NCBI GenBank assembly: GCA_937922795.1
Contig: CALAJK010000047.1
Location: 37,364-101,363 of the forward strand
Direction of reading: 5' to 3'
Length of the DNA stretch: 64,000 bases
Source: an uncultured Anaerolineae bacterium
GTDB taxonomy: Bacteria > Chloroflexota > Anaerolineae > Aggregatilineales > Phototrophicaceae
The position numbers and the translations under genes are program-made. Positions 41,003 to 51,400 of this stretch are shown here, piece by piece. Positions within the stretch are counted from its first letter, which is position 1. Each line of letters opens with the position of its first letter. The notes under the pieces are model-generated. The model was not told where the DNA came from. It saw only the letters and a program-made list of their open reading frames with translations, and did not search any database.

Positions 41003-42727
41003 TCATTGATCCATCCGGTAACGCATCTCGGCCACCTGGTACAGCCGTCGCCAGAACAGCCGGTTGATGAGGACGACGGCCACGACCATCGTCACCGTCG
41101 CCGCCAGCAGCAGCGGGTAGTCGGCGATCGCGGTCGCCTCGCTGATGAGCGCGCCCAACCCGGTGAGCTGCAGCGTCTGCCCGCCGAACTGCGTGTATTC
41201 GGCCACGATGCTGGCATTCCACGCCCCGCCGCTGGCGGTGATCAGGCCGGTGATGATGTAGGGGAACAGGCCTGGCAGGATGAGTGTGCGCCACCGCCGC
41301 CAGCCGCGCAGACGCAGCAGCTGCGTCGTGTACTTCAAATCCTGGGGGATGGCCGACGCGCCGGCGATGACGTTGAACAACAAGTACCACTGGGTCCCCA
41401 GCAGCATCAGCAGCACCGCCGCCAGGTTGCCCCCGCCGGGCACGGCGATCAGGCCGAGCAGCAGCACCGGGAACAGCGCCGTCGCCGGGATGGCGGCGAA
41501 GATCTGCACCACGGGCTGCAGCAGGCGCGCCGCGCGATCGTTCGTCCCGATCAGCACGCCGACCGGGATCGTCCAGACGAGAGCCAGCGCCACGGCCACC
41601 ATCACCCGCCCGGTCGTCGCCGCCAACCCCAGCCCGATGCGCCCCCAGGCATCCAGCGGCAGCGCGATCAACATCTGTGCCGCCTGCAAGCCGAAATAGA
41701 CGGCGATCACGACCGCCGCGCCCACGCCCAAGGCGCGCCCAAGCCAGCGCCGACGGCGCGCTTCATCGGCTGGCTCCAGACTGTCCACGATCTGCGGCGG
41801 ACGGTTCAGCGCCTCGCTCAGCCGTTCTAGCGGCGCGAGCAGCCGCCCCGCCGCCGCGACCAACCACGAGCGCCGCAGCGCGTCCAGAAACCACGACGTG
41901 GCGGGGTTGTCGCTTTCCACCTGCGACACCTTGAAGCGCTCCGCCCAGGCCAGCAGCGGCCGCCAGATGAACTGGTCGAGCAGCACGATCAGCACCACCA
42001 GCGTGCCGATGCCCAGCAGCAGCGCCTGCAGGTCGTTCTGGTCGGCGGCAACCTGGAGATATGCGCCTAATCCGGGCAGGCGGAAATCGCGGTCGCCGAC
42101 GCTGAAGATCTCCGCCGCCATCAAGAAGAACCAGCCGCCTGCCCACGACATCACGCTGTTCCAGATCAACCCGACCGCGGCGAACGGCAGCTCGACTTTG
42201 GTGAAACGCAGCCAGCCGCCCAACCGGAAGATGGCGGCGGCTTCGCGGTACTCAATGGGGAGCGTCGTCATGGACTGGTAGAAGCTGAAGGTCAAATTCC
42301 AGGCCTGGCTAGTGAAGATCAACACGATCGCCGCCAGCTCAACCGCCAGCCCCTGCGGCAGGATGGCCGTCAGGCTCAACAGCACCACCGGCAGAAACGA
42401 CAGGATCGGGATCGATTGGAGCACATCCAACACCGGCAGCAGCCATTGGCTGGCGGCGGTGCGCCGCGCTGCCGCGCGCCCGTACACGATCGAAAACGCC
42501 ATCGACAGCGCGTAAGCGGCCAGCATTCGCCCCAGGGACAGCAGCGCATAGTAAGGCAGCGCCGCCGGATGCAGGCTGATCTGCGGCCCTTGAACGATGG
42601 CCGGCGTATCAAAGGCCAGTTGTATCCCCAGGTAGATGACAACGCCGACCAGCAGCAGAATGAGCAGATCGCTCCATCCGAACCAGCGCTCAACTGGCGC
42701 TGGCGGACGGAAGATTCGTTGGATCAT
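41003..42727 (-). CDS. Fused double permease of a NitT/TauT-type ABC transporter
   Basis: A 574-residue integral membrane protein made of two permease domains in one chain. The first half (about 15-265) and the second (about 330-570) each have about six hydrophobic segments. Each carries a BPD-type loop that contacts the ATPase (EYREAAAIFRLGGWLRFTKVELPF, and a later LLRLRGWRRWRTLILPGLFP). Simple SsuC/TauC permeases are single domains of about 260 residues, so this is a fusion and would work without dimerising. ATG 42727 follows GGAGATGG. The gene is divergent from the STAND-like ATPase. The transported compound is unknown. Confidence 0.88.
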   Translation of the reverse strand: MIQRIFRPPAPVERWFGWSDLLILLLVGVVIYLGIQLAFDTPAIVQGPQISLHPAALPYYALLSLGRMLAAYALSMAFSIVYGRAAARRTAASQWLLPVLDVLQSIPILSFLPVVLLSLTAILPQGLAVELAAIVLIFTSQAWNLTFSFYQSMTTLPIEYREAAAIFRLGGWLRFTKVELPFAAVGLIWNSVMSWAGGWFFLMAAEIFSVGDRDFRLPGLGAYLQVAADQNDLQALLLGIGTLVVLIVLLDQFIWRPLLAWAERFKVSQVESDNPATSWFLDALRRSWLVAAAGRLLAPLERLSEALNRPPQIVDSLEPADEARRRRWLGRALGVGAAVVIAVYFGLQAAQMLIALPLDAWGRIGLGLAATTGRVMVAVALALVWTIPVGVLIGTNDRAARLLQPVVQIFAAIPATALFPVLLLGLIAVPGGGNLAAVLLMLLGTQWYLLFNVIAGASAIPQDLKYTTQLLRLRGWRRWRTLILPGLFPYIITGLITASGGAWNASIVAEYTQFGGQTLQLTGLGALISEATAIADYPLLLAATVTMVVAVVLINRLFWRRLYQVAEMRYRMDQ

Positions 42728-42809
42728 AGGCCGCCATCTCCGCTGTGCGTTCGCTGGAATGAGCGGGAACGGGGAGAAGTTTACCAGCCGGAGATGCCCC
42801 GCGCCATGC

Positions 42810-42836
42810 TATAATTCTTGGCCGGAGCCAGGGGGA
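42810..42836 (+). promoter_or_regulatory. -10 box and ribosome site of the STAND-like ATPase gene
   Basis: TATAAT at 42810-42815 is followed by AGGGGGAG at about 42829-42836, ten bases before ATG 42846. A matching -35 is not visible. Confidence 0.55.
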
Positions 42837-42845
42837 GCCCAGCCG

Positions 42846-44144
42846 ATGATGCCCGAAAACGTGAACCCGCCGCCCAATCCGTATCGACCCATGATCGATG
42901 ACGACCCGACCCAAGCGCCGTTCGCTGGGCGAGGACGAGCGATTGAGCACTTTCACCGGCAGATGGCCGACCCTGTGCAGCCCAAGATCGCCATCTTCAT
43001 CGGCCAGCAGGGCGCCGGCAAGACGGCGCTGCTGGGGCGGCTGGCCGCGACCGCCGACGAGACGCTCATCCCGGTGATCGTCCCCGGCGGCGCGCCCCTT
43101 CCGCCGGATGAAACCGCCTGGCTGGCCGGGCTGGCTCAGGCCGCCGCCGCTGCGCTGGCGGCGCGCGGGCACGACGTGGAGGCTGAGACGCCCGAAGCCG
43201 ATGGGCGCGACTGGCTGCGAAGCACGTTTTTGCCGCGAGTTTGGCAGGCGCTCCGCCGCCATCGTCGGTTGGTGTGGCTGGTGGACGACGCGGACGCGCT
43301 GCTGCAAGCCGTCCATGCGGGACGTCTTCCGCCAGATGCCTTCGAATTCTGGCGCCAACTGCTCCACGAACACCCTCAACTAGGGCTGGCACTGGCGCTA
43401 GATACCCTCTCAGAAAGCCGTCTGCCCGCCCTCGGCGGCCTGGCCGTGCCAGAAGCGCTGTGCCGCCTCAGCTTCCTGACGCTGGAAGAGTGTGCGGCAG
43501 TGCTGCGCGAACCGGCCGCCGGCCTGTACACCGTCAGCGACGCCGCCGTCGCTGCTGTTCACCGAGCAACCGGCGGCTGGCCGCGCCTGCTGCAGCGCTA
43601 TGGTTTTCATCTGTACCGCCTGTGGGAGCTGCGCCCCACCCGCACGCTGATCTCGCCCCAGGAAGTGCGCCAGGTGACCCCCGCCGTCCACGAACAGAGC
43701 GATGACGACTTCAAAGCCCGCTGGGCGCGGCTGAACTTGAACGAACGCCTAGCGCTGACGGCGCTGGCCAGCCTGGTCTACCGCGACCCGCTGGCCAAGA
43801 TCGAAGCCGGCGACCTGGAAACCTGGCTGGTTGAGACCGATTATCCGCTGGACTCGACCGCCATCAACGCCGTCCTGCGCAGCCTGGAATACGAGGAGTG
43901 GATCTCTGTTGTGTCCGGCAGCATCGCCATCAACGGTGAACTGCCGCAAATCTGGCTGCTGGAGAACGCCCGCCTGGAGACCGCGCCGCGTCTCATCAGC
44001 CTGCGCCAAGCGCCGCGCTGGGTCATCGCGGCGGCGGCGCTCATCGCCATCGCCGCGCTGGCGCTGATCCTGACGCTGATCACCACGCCGCGCGCCGCGT
44101 CCGCGCCCACTGCTCAGCCGACGGTGACGCTGGCCAGCCCCTGA
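42846..44144 (+). CDS. STAND/AAA-type P-loop ATPase with C-terminal membrane helix
   Basis: A 432-residue ATPase. Walker A GQQGAGKT lies at 53-60 and Walker B LVWLVDDAD at 142-150. A GxP-like GGWPRLLQRYG near residue 245 fits the STAND/Orc-type lid. A winged-helix-like region follows (about 300-380), then a hydrophobic segment near the C-terminus (AAALIAIAALALILTLI), placing the ATPase on the inner face with a short tail outside. I choose the first of two adjacent ATG codons at 42846 because of the promoter and ribosome site; the open frame extends upstream to 42636 but would overlap the divergent permease. The role is unknown; regulation or signal relay is typical. It converges with a Ser/Thr kinase 10 bases away. 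Confidence 0.72.
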   Translation: MMPENVNPPPNPYRPMIDDDPTQAPFAGRGRAIEHFHRQMADPVQPKIAIFIGQQGAGKTALLGRLAATADETLIPVIVPGGAPLPPDETAWLAGLAQAAAAALAARGHDVEAETPEADGRDWLRSTFLPRVWQALRRHRRLVWLVDDADALLQAVHAGRLPPDAFEFWRQLLHEHPQLGLALALDTLSESRLPALGGLAVPEALCRLSFLTLEECAAVLREPAAGLYTVSDAAVAAVHRATGGWPRLLQRYGFHLYRLWELRPTRTLISPQEVRQVTPAVHEQSDDDFKARWARLNLNERLALTALASLVYRDPLAKIEAGDLETWLVETDYPLDSTAINAVLRSLEYEEWISVVSGSIAINGELPQIWLLENARLETAPRLISLRQAPRWVIAAAALIAIAALALILTLITTPRAASAPTAQPTVTLASP

Positions 44145-44154
44145 GGGCGCAGCC

Positions 44155-45780
44155 TCAGCCGGGATCAAAGGCGCAGGTCTGCTCGCCGATCGCGCACGTC
44201 GCCAGCACGGTCGCGCCGCGGCGCACCTCGAACCGCGCCTGCGGGTCGTCGCTCGTCCAGAACCAGCGTATGAAGCTGACGCGCGCCCAGGCGTGACGCC
44301 GACCGCAGTAGTCCGGCTTGTCCACGTCCGGCAGGTCATCCCGATACACCTGAAAACAATCGCCCGCCGGCAGCGCGTTCACCGGCCGGCTGCCCCCCGC
44401 CCAACGGTTTGACTCGTAAACCAGCTGCTGTCCTTTCGCCGTCGTCTGCACGAAGGTCAGCCCGCTGACATCCACTGTGCGCTCGCTCCGGTTCCACAGC
44501 ACCAGCGACTGCGAGTCGTACTTCAGCACGATCGCGGCATCTGGCGCTGCGGCGGTCGCCGCCGCGGGCGACGGCGCGCTGACGGCCAGCGCATCGGCTG
44601 AGGCTGTCGCCGCGCTTGACACAGCCGACTGTGTCGGCTGCGACGGCGAGGGCATGACGGTCGTCGCCAGAGTCGTCGAAACAGGAGTCGAAGCCGAGAC
44701 GGCGGGCTCGGAGGGCGGCTGCGTGCCGGCCAGCGCCGCTACCGTGACGATCAGCAGCAGCGCCAGCGCCGCGAATACACCCCATCGCTGCGGACGGCGG
44801 CGCGCTGGGATGGGCAGCGGCGGCAGAGCGGAAGTGAGCGCTGGCGGTGCGTCTGGCCGGTCGACGACTGTCTCCTGGTCGGCGGCATCTCCGCCCAACG
44901 AGGCCGCTGCCGCCAAGGCCGCCTGCAGTGCCTGGGCGAATTCTTGGCCGCTGCGGTATCGGCTTGCTGGCTCTTTGGCCAGCGCCTTCATCACCACTGC
45001 GTCCAAAGCGGGCGGCAGGGCGGGATAGATGGTGCTCGGGGCCGGCGGCGGCTCCATCAGATGCTTCATCGCCACCACCATGGCCGAGGGGTCGTCGAAC
45101 GGCAGATGGTTGGTGAGCATCTCGTACAGCACCACCCCCAGGGAGTAAATATCACTCTGGGGCACGGCCTGAGCTGACGAGACAGCCTGCTCTGGCGCGA
45201 TGTAGTGCGCGGTTCCGAATGTATTGCCGATCGTCCCTTCGGGCACGTGCAGCGCTAGGCCGAAGTCAGTCAGGATGGCCTGCCCATCGGGCGTCACCAT
45301 GATGTTCGACGGCTTGACATCCCGGTGGATCACCCCATGCTGGTGGGCGTAGTCCAGCGCCGCGCCGATGTCGCGCACCACCCGCAGAATTTCGGCGTAG
45401 GCCATGCGCGTGCCGCTGCGGCTGTGGTTACGCAGCACAGTGCGTAGATCACGGCCTTCGATGAAGGCCATCGCCATGTAGTAAACGCCCTCCGCTTGGC
45501 CGAACTGGTAGATGCCGACGATGTTCGGATGCTGCAGGCGGGCGATCGCCCGCGCCTCGCTCTGGAAGCGCTTGAAGTAATCCATTTGGTCAGCCTCAGG
45601 CACGACCTGCGCCTCGGTGACTTTGACAGCGGCATACCGGTCCAGGCGGGCATCATAGCCGCGATAGACGCGCGCCATCCCGCCCTGACCGAGCAGAGCC
45701 ACGATGTTATAGTCGCCGAGTCTTTTGCTGATGAGAGGATCAGCCGCCGCCATACGCTGCTCTGGACTTTGAACCGTCAT
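44155..45780 (-). CDS. PknB-like Ser/Thr protein kinase with extracytoplasmic C-terminus
   Basis: A 541-residue transmembrane kinase. The catalytic domain (about 20-290) has GQGGMARVY, Lys53, HRD at 152-154 in IHRDVKPSNIM, DFG at 172-174 and APEQ. It looks fully active. One transmembrane helix (about 330-350) separates it from a Ser/Thr/Ala/Pro-rich spacer. The final about 130 residues (DAAIVLKYDSQSLVLWNRSERTVDVSGLTF) form a beta-rich sensor domain resembling a lamin-tail fold. It probably senses something outside and phosphorylates cytoplasmic Ser or Thr. ATG 45780 follows AAGGATTC. It is divergent from the Clp unfoldase gene. Confidence 0.9.
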   Translation of the reverse strand: MTVQSPEQRMAAADPLISKRLGDYNIVALLGQGGMARVYRGYDARLDRYAAVKVTEAQVVPEADQMDYFKRFQSEARAIARLQHPNIVGIYQFGQAEGVYYMAMAFIEGRDLRTVLRNHSRSGTRMAYAEILRVVRDIGAALDYAHQHGVIHRDVKPSNIMVTPDGQAILTDFGLALHVPEGTIGNTFGTAHYIAPEQAVSSAQAVPQSDIYSLGVVLYEMLTNHLPFDDPSAMVVAMKHLMEPPPAPSTIYPALPPALDAVVMKALAKEPASRYRSGQEFAQALQAALAAAASLGGDAADQETVVDRPDAPPALTSALPPLPIPARRRPQRWGVFAALALLLIVTVAALAGTQPPSEPAVSASTPVSTTLATTVMPSPSQPTQSAVSSAATASADALAVSAPSPAAATAAAPDAAIVLKYDSQSLVLWNRSERTVDVSGLTFVQTTAKGQQLVYESNRWAGGSRPVNALPAGDCFQVYRDDLPDVDKPDYCGRRHAWARVSFIRWFWTSDDPQARFEVRRGATVLATCAIGEQTCAFDPG

Positions 45781-46114
45781 CGCCCTGGTGAATCCTTGAG
45801 CAATCCCATTTATCTCTTAGGGTACATCAAAATCGGCCCGGCGCGCATGAAGGCTGGTTGCTTCGGCTCACCTTGCCAGTTGATATTTGCGCTATACTCA
45901 AAAATAGGCAGCACTGCACAACAGCGTGGATGCGATCCAGTAAAGAAGCTGTCATCCCTTCGTGCCCTTGAGGGGAATGCGGAAAGGCTCTTAAAAAAGT
46001 TCTTCTCCATGAGAGAGAGGAATTGGGGGGAGGGCGAAGGTATCCACGGCGCTGATCTGCGGAGCTGCTCCAACATGTGAAGACGCTTATCAATCATCAA
46101 ATGGGAAACGGAAC
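45781..46114. other. 334-base intergenic region between a kinase and the Clp gene
   Basis: This is the largest gene-free interval. TATACT at 45893-45898 could be a -10 for the Clp gene, but the nearest TTGCCA is only 14 bases upstream. That would leave a leader of about 210 bases. A 78-codon frame (45847-46080) and an opposing frame both cross the region; neither has a good ribosome site or family. The stretch 45950-46040 looks like dispersed non-coding repeat, with CCCTTGAGGGG and a purine-rich GAGAGAGAGG tract. No tRNA or riboswitch is recognised. Confidence 0.5.
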
Positions 46115-48478
46115 GTGACTCCCTCACCCGATATTCCCGAACAGGAACTGCGCGAACGCTGCGCCGCCCTGATCACGCCGGCGGCTGACGAAGCGCGGCG
46201 GCTGGGACACAACTACATCGGCGTCGAGCATCTGTTCATGGCCTGCACCCGGCATGAAAACGGGCCGGTCAGCCGCCTGCTGCGCCGTGCCGGCTTCAAC
46301 CCGCGCCAAGTGCGTAACGAAATTCGCCGCGAGATCGGCACTGGCGACGGCCGATTGGGCCAGGTGCTGCCGCTGACCCCGCGCGCCGAGATGGTGCTGG
46401 CGCTGGCCATCTTCCTGGCGGAGCGCGAGGACTTCTCCGCCGAAGCCATTGACGAGGCGCATCTGTTGATGGCCATCCTCCAGGAGGGCGAGAGCGTCCC
46501 CATCCGCAAGCTGATCGAAATGGGGTTCGATCTGAACCTCTGGCTTCAGCGCCTGCTGCTAGAGTCGCAGGGTGATGAGCCGCGCACCGCCGCCAAGCCG
46601 GAATTCACTAACCTGGACGAGGCTTTCGACTTCGACGATTTCGTCGACGACTCGTCCGACCACCAGGTCTCGCCCTCGCCCGACCGCGACTCGCAGAGCG
46701 CAGTCCGCATCCCCACGCCGCTGCTGGACAAGTATGGGCGCGACCTGACCGCCCAGGCGGCGCAGGGCAAGATCGGCCCAGCCATCGCCCGCGAGCGTGA
46801 AATCCGGGCGCTGGCTCGCACCCTAGCGCGCAGCAAGAAAAACAACCCGCTGCTGCTGGGCGACGCCGGCGTCGGCAAGACGGCCGTCGTAGAGGGGTTA
46901 GCCTACGCCATCCACGAAGGCACCGCCCCGCGTTCGCTGCTCAACCGGCGCATCGTGCAGATCGAGATCGGCGCGCTGGTCGCGGGCACCAGCCTGCGCG
47001 GCCAGTTCGAAGAACGGCTGATCGGCATCGTGGACGAAGCCAAACATGCCGGCAACGTCATCCTGTTCATTGATGAGATCCACACCATCGTCGGCGCAGG
47101 CGACACCATCGACAGCAACCTGGACGCCGCCAATATCCTCAAGCCGGCGCTGGCCCGCGGCGATGTCGTCTGCATCGGCGCCACCACCCATGAGGAATAC
47201 CGGCGCGCCATCGCCCAGGACCCGGCGCTCGACCGGCGCTTCCGCACGCTCGACATCGAAGAGCCCAGCCAGGCGGATACGCTGGCCATCCTCAGCAGCC
47301 AGCGCAAAACCCTGGAGGAGCATCACGGCGTCACCATCCGGGGCGAAGCGCTGGAGGCGGCCGTCCGGCTGTCGGTGCGCTACTTGCCGGACCGCCGCCT
47401 GCCCGACAAGGCGCTGGACCTGCTGGACGAAGCCTGCACACGGGTGACGATCCGCACCCTATCGCCCGACGAGGTGGGCGACGGCGTGGCCGAAGTGCGC
47501 GTGGAGAATATCGCCGCCGTCCTGTCCGACTGGACCGGCATCCCGGTCACCGACCTGACCCAGGACGAAAAGCGCCGGCTGGCCGGTTTAGAGGAAGCGC
47601 TGGCCAGCCGCGTGATCGGCCAGGATGAAGCCGTCCGCACCGTCGCCGAGGCCATCAAAACCGCGCGCGCCGGCCTGGGCGACCCCAACCGCCCCGTTGG
47701 CGTGTTTCTGTTCCTGGGACCGTCTGGCGTCGGCAAGACCGAGCTGGCGCGGGCGCTGGCGCACTTCCTGTTCGGCAGCGACGACGCCATGCTGCGGCTG
47801 GATATGTCCGAGTTCCACGACGCGCACACCGTCGCCCGGCTGATCGGCGCGCCGCCCGGCTACAAGGACACGCAGCGCGGCGGCCAGCTCACCGACGGCC
47901 TGCGCCGCCGGCCGTACAGCGTAGTGCTGCTGGACGAGGTTGAGAAGGCCGCCCCCGAAGTGTTCGATATCTTCCTGCAGGTGTTCGACGAAGGGCGGCT
48001 GAGCGACGCGCACGGCCGCCATGTGGACGCCCGCCACGCCGTATTCATCATGACCAGCAACATCGGCACCGAGGAGACCGGCAAACCGCTGGGCTTTGCC
48101 ACTTCGCCGGGGGCGCTGCCCGACTTCAAATCGCACCTGAGCGAGTTCTTCCGCCCCGAATTTTTGAACCGGGTGGACGAGATCATCACCTTCCGCGCGC
48201 TCACGCCCGACGCCATGAGCCGCATTCTAGATCTGCAGCTGCGCGATTTGCATGCGCGGTTAGAAGCGCAGAACCTCAAGCTGGTGCTGACCGACGAGGC
48301 GCGCGACCTCATCCTGCGCCAGGGCTATAATCCGGCTCAGGGCGCGCGCCCGCTGCGCCGCGCCATCGAACGGCTGATCGCCCGCCCGCTGAGCGCCCGC
48401 ATCGTTGAGGAAGCGTTTGCGCCGGGCGACACCATCACCGCCTACTTGGACGGCGAACGGCTACGTTTTGAAGCCTGA
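46115..48478 (+). CDS. Clp/Hsp100 unfoldase without M-domain
   Basis: A 787-residue two-ring AAA+ unfoldase. The N-terminal Clp repeat domain (about 1-140) has YIGVEHLFMA and DEAHLLMAIL. The first AAA domain carries GDAGVGKT (249-256) and ILFIDEIHTIVGAG. The second has GPSGVGKT (535-542) and VVLLDEVEKA. Between them only about 20 residues separate the LDEA helix from DWTGIPV, so the coiled-coil M-domain of ClpB and ClpC is missing, as in ClpA. L659-G660-F661, in KPLGFATSP, falls where ClpC and ClpX carry the tripeptide that docks on ClpP. A protease partner is therefore likely, though clpP is not in the window. The start is GTG 46115. The TPR-kinase gene follows after 13 bases. Confidence 0.88.
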   Translation: MTPSPDIPEQELRERCAALITPAADEARRLGHNYIGVEHLFMACTRHENGPVSRLLRRAGFNPRQVRNEIRREIGTGDGRLGQVLPLTPRAEMVLALAIFLAEREDFSAEAIDEAHLLMAILQEGESVPIRKLIEMGFDLNLWLQRLLLESQGDEPRTAAKPEFTNLDEAFDFDDFVDDSSDHQVSPSPDRDSQSAVRIPTPLLDKYGRDLTAQAAQGKIGPAIAREREIRALARTLARSKKNNPLLLGDAGVGKTAVVEGLAYAIHEGTAPRSLLNRRIVQIEIGALVAGTSLRGQFEERLIGIVDEAKHAGNVILFIDEIHTIVGAGDTIDSNLDAANILKPALARGDVVCIGATTHEEYRRAIAQDPALDRRFRTLDIEEPSQADTLAILSSQRKTLEEHHGVTIRGEALEAAVRLSVRYLPDRRLPDKALDLLDEACTRVTIRTLSPDEVGDGVAEVRVENIAAVLSDWTGIPVTDLTQDEKRRLAGLEEALASRVIGQDEAVRTVAEAIKTARAGLGDPNRPVGVFLFLGPSGVGKTELARALAHFLFGSDDAMLRLDMSEFHDAHTVARLIGAPPGYKDTQRGGQLTDGLRRRPYSVVLLDEVEKAAPEVFDIFLQVFDEGRLSDAHGRHVDARHAVFIMTSNIGTEETGKPLGFATSPGALPDFKSHLSEFFRPEFLNRVDEIITFRALTPDAMSRILDLQLRDLHARLEAQNLKLVLTDEARDLILRQGYNPAQGARPLRRAIERLIARPLSARIVEEAFAPGDTITAYLDGERLRFEA

Positions 48479-48491
48479 ACGAGGACGCCAG

Positions 48492-51400
48492 ATGTTCATT
48501 CCCCAGACCGGGCGTTTTCCAGTCCCGATGACGGATGACGAAGTCCGCCAGATGTTGAAACGGCGTCATCCCCAGGATTCTGTCGATTTCTTCGCCACTG
48601 ATCCTAACAGCGAGATCCGCACGCTGGGCAAGCTGGCGCTGCGGCGCGCCGACGTGAACGATCTGTTCGCGCTGGGTGACCTGTGCGCCCGCCGGGTGGC
48701 TACCGACGATGGCCGTCTGCTGGTCTTTTACGCCGGCAAGACGCTCATCGCCTATCACCGGGCGCTGCAAACTGCGGCCACGGCGGAAGATCGGGCGCTG
48801 GCGCGCCAGGCCATCAGCGACTTCGTCATCTGGGTGGTCGAGCTGGCGCGTGAGAACCCATCGCGCCGCAACACGGCGGTGGCGCTGTGGGCCGCCGCCG
48901 AGGCGGAAACGCAGCTCGGCGAACAGGTGGTGGATGATCCCTTCCTGGCCGATCTGCTGGAGCTGTACCGCGCCGAATCGCCGACAGTGCCCGTCACGGC
49001 GGCGCTGGTCGGCGACAGCAGCCGCGCTGATTTGGGCCTCGCCGACGACGGCACGCTGTCGGTGAGCGCATCGTCGGCGACCGTCGCCGACCTGGGCACG
49101 AGCGACGCCCTGATCTCGCTGGAGACCGATTACATCACCCCCAGCGAGACGCGCCTGGAAGAAAATGTGATGCTGTCGCTGACCTCGGTGGAGCGCGACG
49201 CCAGCAGCCTGCCGCGCCGGCGCTCATTCGCCGCGCCGCCCGGCCGCGGCGAGTCGCCGGACGATTTCGCCATCGGCGACCGCATCCAGAACCGCTACGA
49301 AGTGGTGGATCTGCGGCGCGGCGGCATGGGCGTGGTGTACTTGTGCTACGATCACCAGGCGCGCGAGCCGGTCGCCATCAAAACCTTCCAGAGCCGCTTC
49401 CTGCAGAACGAGCGGGCGGTCGCCCGTTTCACTCAGGAAGCGCTCACATGGATCCGGCTGGAGAAGCATCGCTACATCGTGCAGGCGCGGCTGGTGGAGA
49501 CCATCAAAGACCGGCCGCATATCATCCTGGAACACATCAGCGGCCCGGAAGGCCTGGGCTCTGATCTGCGCAGTTGGATCGATCATAAACGCCTGGATCT
49601 GCCCCAGGCGATCGAGTTCGGGCTGCACGTGGCGCTGGGGATGCAACACGCCACCCGCAAAGTGCCGGGGCTGGTGCACCGCGACCTCAAACCCGCCAAC
49701 ATCCTGGTCACCCACGACGGCATCGCCAAGATCACCGACTTCGGCCTGGTGCGGTCGCTGGAGTTCACCGACACGCCGCTGCCCGGCAGCGAGCTGAACG
49801 GCTCCGGCGTGCGCGGCGACTCCGGCAACCGGCTGACGCGCTTCGGCGCAGTGGTCGGCACGGCCCCCTACATGTCGCCGGAACAGTGCGAGGCGCGCGA
49901 TGTTGACCTGCGCTCCGATATCTACGCCTTCGGCTGCATCCTCTTCGAGATGCTGACCGGCCGGCATGTGTTCAACGTCAAGACCTTCAGCGCCTGGCGG
50001 CAAGCGCACCTGAATGAGCAGCCGGCCTTCGACCCGGCGCGCGCCCAGCACATCCCTGAACGCCTGCAGGCGCTGACGCTGCGCTGTCTGGCCAAGTCCC
50101 AGGCGGACCGGCCTCAGGACTGGGGCGCCGTGGTGGAGGACCTGGCCGCCATCTACGAGGCGGTGACCGGCAACAAAGCGACGCTGGAGATCACCGGCCC
50201 GGCGCTGGAAGTGCACGAACTGATCGACAAGGGTTACTCCCTGACCGAACTAGGGCGCATGCACGAAGCTTTGGCCGCCTATGACCAAGCGCTGGCGTTG
50301 AAACCCGATAATGCGCTGGCCTGGGCGCGCAAAGGGCGCGCGCTGCGCCTGCTGAACCGCTGCGACGACGCCTTGGCCGCCTACGACCAAGCGCTGAAGA
50401 TTCAACCGCACTACGCCTTCGCCTGGAAAGGCAAGGGCATGGTGCTGGAACGCCTGGGGCACTTGGAGCAGGCGCTGAGCTGTTACGAGAAGGCGGCGCA
50501 GATCAACCCGAACGACGTCTGGAACTGGTACAACCAGGCGGATGTGCTGCAAACCCTCAACCGCTACGCCGAGGCGCTGCCGCTGCTGCAGAAGGCGCTG
50601 GCGATTGAGCCGACACACCCCAACAGTTGGGCGAAATTAGGCCAGATCTACCGCCTGATGGGGCAGTATGAGCGGGCGATCGAGGCGTATGAGAAAGCCA
50701 TCGAACTCGATCCCGAATACGCCTGGGCGCACAACGGGCGTGGATTGGCGCTGAAGGCCGTCCAACGGGCCGCCGAAGCGCTGGCTAGCTTCCACCGCGC
50801 CACCCAACTCCAACCGGAAGAGGTCTGGCACTGGTACAACCTGACCGAGATGCTGGTCGAACTCGGCCAGTACCAAGAGGCGGTTGAGCCGGCGCAGCAG
50901 GCCACCCGCACCGACCCTAACCACGCTTTCAGCTGGGCGAAGCTTGGCCAGGTCTACCGCCATGTCAACCGCTACGAGGACGCGCTGGCGGCGTACGACC
51001 GCGCCATCCAGCTTCAACCGGACTACAGTTGGGCGATCAACGGCAAAGGCATCGTGCTGGAGCATCTGGGCCGCTACGAGGAAGCGCTGGCCTGTTACCA
51101 GCAGGCCGGCCAGCTAGCCGACAGCTACGTCTGGCACTGCTGGTACAACCAAGGCAACGTGCTGGCGCTGATGGGCCGTTACAAAGAGGCGCTGGCGATG
51201 TTGGAGCGCGTCACGCGGGCGGTGCCGCACCACGCCCCCAGTTGGGCGAGCCTGGGCAGCGCGCTGCGCAATCTGAAACGTCTGGACGAGGCGCTGCAAG
51301 CCTACCGGCAGGCCACCCGGCTCGACCCGGACTATGCCTGGGCCTGGAACGAACAGGGGCTGACGCTGGAAGCGCTGGGGCGGCTGGACGAGGCGCTGAA

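Noticed and set aside
45847..46080. 78-codon frame in the kinase-Clp gap
   Set aside because: No ribosome site, no family, and an equally long frame exists on the other strand; the DNA looks like repeat.
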